A stretch of 7,755 nt of DNA from Acidobacteriota bacterium (GTDB lineage: Bacteria; Acidobacteriota; Terriglobia; Acidiferrales; UBA7541). This document shows, one piece after another, positions 6,404 through 7,755 of the stretch. The DNA is taken from positions 1 through 7,755 of the forward strand of contig PMOP01000158.1 of NCBI GenBank assembly GCA_003161495.1, in the 5' to 3' direction. The position numbers and the translations under genes are program-made. Numbering within the stretch: position 1 is the stretch's first letter; the number at the start of each line of letters is the position of its first letter. Under the pieces are notes generated by a model that was not told where the DNA came from, ran no database searches, and saw only the letters and a list, made by a program, of their open reading frames with translations.

Positions 6404-7755
6404 CTAATGAGAATCCGGGCCGTAGGGGTTGCGATCCTTGAGGCGCGCCCCGAAATTTTCCCGGCCCCTAGTGCGCAGGAACCCGAAGCTTACCCGCCAT
6501 TCCAGCAGGACCGGAAAGCCGGGAACGGAATCGATCAAGGCTCCGATGTGATGCGTCAGATTGCCCTTGTGCGCGCTCGGCAATTCCAAAACATATCCGA
6601 AATGATAGGAAATTCCTCCATAGGCCCAATGAAGGGGAGAAGGGACATGCTCGCCGTTTTCTAATCGCACCGAAATATCGGGAAATTTAGTCGTGACCGC
6701 GAAATAAAGCCCCTGCGTGTTGGTGATGAGGCGCTCAACGCGCACGCCTGTAAATATAGTCGATTTGCTATAAACGAATGGTTTGTTGCCGCCGAGTACC
6801 ACCGCCATATTCCTGCCATAGGGGACCCAACCATATTCCAATCCCAAGCGGGCTGGAATGGGCAGCAGGCCGCCAGTCATGTGGCGAAAATCTCCTACAT
6901 AGGCCGCGGATACTTCTCCCCTGTTTTCCGACCAGTCAAAAATGCCGATGCCGATTCGAAATTCGTGCCACGGGAGAACGTAAGGTTTGTAAATGGCCTC
7001 AGGGACGCGCGCATCGGGGTGGTCAACTAAGAAAGTAGTTGCCGCTTCCGCGGTTGTAATGTCGCAATTCGGACAGGGCGGATCATTTGGAAAAGGTTGC
7101 AGCGCGCACACCTGGTGGTCGGCGGGCACATCCAGACCAGGAAACAGGATTTCTGCACCCGCGATGGAGAACCGACCTTCCCGGCTGCGGGGCAGGCTCA
7201 TGGACTTCAAATATGGTTCCATCATGAAGTGAAATTTGGTGCTGCGATCGCGAAGGCCCCAGAAAGCATAGGGCTCGATGTGCAGGTTATCATCTACGCC
7301 GCGAACGAAGCGCCCATCATGGTCCAAGTCAGGCGCCAACGCATGTTTTCCGAGCTCGACCATTGCAAAAAGCGGGAGTACTACTGGATCCGACTTTTTG
7401 ACAAGCGTCGAATATAAATTATTCGGAACGAAGGAATCGTGATCGGAAGCAAAAACGTTGCGCACAGTTCCGCCGAGCTTGTCTATTTCAACAAATAAAT
7501 GCTCGGAATCATGGATGTGCGGGTGGGCCTTGCCTTCGTCAAACGGGTAATAGAACCAATACTCGATGAGCCATGTTCCGGGGTAAGAAAGAGTTCGCAC
7601 ATAAATCGTGCAGCGCGACCATCGCCGGTTTCCCATAGCTGCGTAGGCTGCCCGGTAATCTTCAATGGAGCTGCCATGCGCCAGCGGCATAATTTCTTCC
7701 CAAAAATTGACGTCGCTGGGATAGTCAGGCTCGCCGTCGGCGAATTCGAGGACTG
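6404..7755 (-). CDS. Vps62-like domain protein with barrel-like C-terminal part, 5' end outside window
   Basis: Function unknown. The frame is open to the right edge, with 449 residues visible before the TAG at 6404-6406. The ATG at 7690 is internal: the 21 residues before it (starting VLEFADGEPDYPSDVNF) resemble the usual N-terminal stretch of Vps62-related proteins, no ribosome binding site precedes it, and the true start lies outside. Vps62-like signs are WLIEYWFYYPF (7541-7573), HDSEH (7499-7513; compare the common D-W-E-H motif) and ELGKHALAP (7331-7357; compare the G-S-H-A motif). A DLDHDG stretch (7313-7330) looks like an acidic calcium loop. A CPNC motif (7064-7075) with a third cysteine at 7106-7108 suggests a disulfide or metal site. 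From about 6964 to the end, alternating aromatic/hydrophobic segments split by polar turns look like antiparallel strands of an outer-membrane barrel. Signal peptide cannot be judged. Family assignment rests on motif memory; an unrelated surface protein remains possible. Confidence 0.55.
   Translation of the reverse strand, partial: VLEFADGEPDYPSDVNFWEEIMPLAHGSSIEDYRAAYAAMGNRRWSRCTIYVRTLSYPGTWLIEYWFYYPFDEGKAHPHIHDSEHLFVEIDKLGGTVRNVFASDHDSFVPNNLYSTLVKKSDPVVLPLFAMVELGKHALAPDLDHDGRFVRGVDDNLHIEPYAFWGLRDRSTKFHFMMEPYLKSMSLPRSREGRFSIAGAEILFPGLDVPADHQVCALQPFPNDPPCPNCDITTAEAATTFLVDHPDARVPEAIYKPYVLPWHEFRIGIGIFDWSENRGEVSAAYVGDFRHMTGGLLPIPARLGLEYGWVPYGRNMAVVLGGNKPFVYSKSTIFTGVRVERLITNTQGLYFAVTTKFPDISVRLENGEHVPSPLHWAYGGISYHFGYVLELPSAHKGNLTHHIGALIDSVPGFPVLLEWRVSFGFLRTRGRENFGARLKDRNPYGPDSH

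Overview
The window reads as a piece of an acidobacterial chromosome (Acidobacteriota, Terriglobia-like). This is inferred from gene style, not from a marker gene. The strongest pointer is a very long TonB-dependent receptor that starts with a signal peptide and a carboxypeptidase-regulatory-like domain, a type greatly expanded in that phylum. No rRNA, tRNA, insertion sequence, CRISPR array or phage gene was seen.

Layout. Bases 1-3560 (minus strand) carry the receptor gene, open throughout and cut by the left edge, with 1186 residues visible. Bases 3561-3893 are a divergent regulatory gap holding candidate receptor promoters, a perfect 8+8 bp dyad at 3728-3747, and a near-consensus promoter (3839-3868) for the next gene. 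Bases 3894-5189 (plus strand) encode a purine permease of the NCS2/AzgA type. A gap of 31 bp separates it from a convergent gene at 5221-6321 (minus strand), a metal-dependent amidohydrolase of the ACMSD-like decarboxylase superfamily with a twin-arginine export signal. Bases 6404-7755 (minus strand) hold a gene cut by the right edge. It encodes a protein with a Vps62-like N-terminal part and a C-terminal part that looks like beta-strands of a barrel. It lies 82 bp upstream of the amidohydrolase on the same strand, so the two may be co-transcribed.

How the genes may work together. The receptor (outer membrane) and the permease (inner membrane) share one control region, so they could form an uptake route for a nucleobase or a related compound. 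That is a hypothesis from position only. The amidohydrolase and the Vps62-like protein are both likely outside the cytoplasm: the first by its Tat signal, the second only by its strand-like tail, because its N-terminus is outside the window. No shared substrate can be read from the sequence.

No clearly new multi-gene system is visible. The points most worth a second look are the Vps62-like/barrel-like protein, the exported ACMSD-like enzyme, the dyad in the divergent control region, and the five close cysteine pairs of the receptor.
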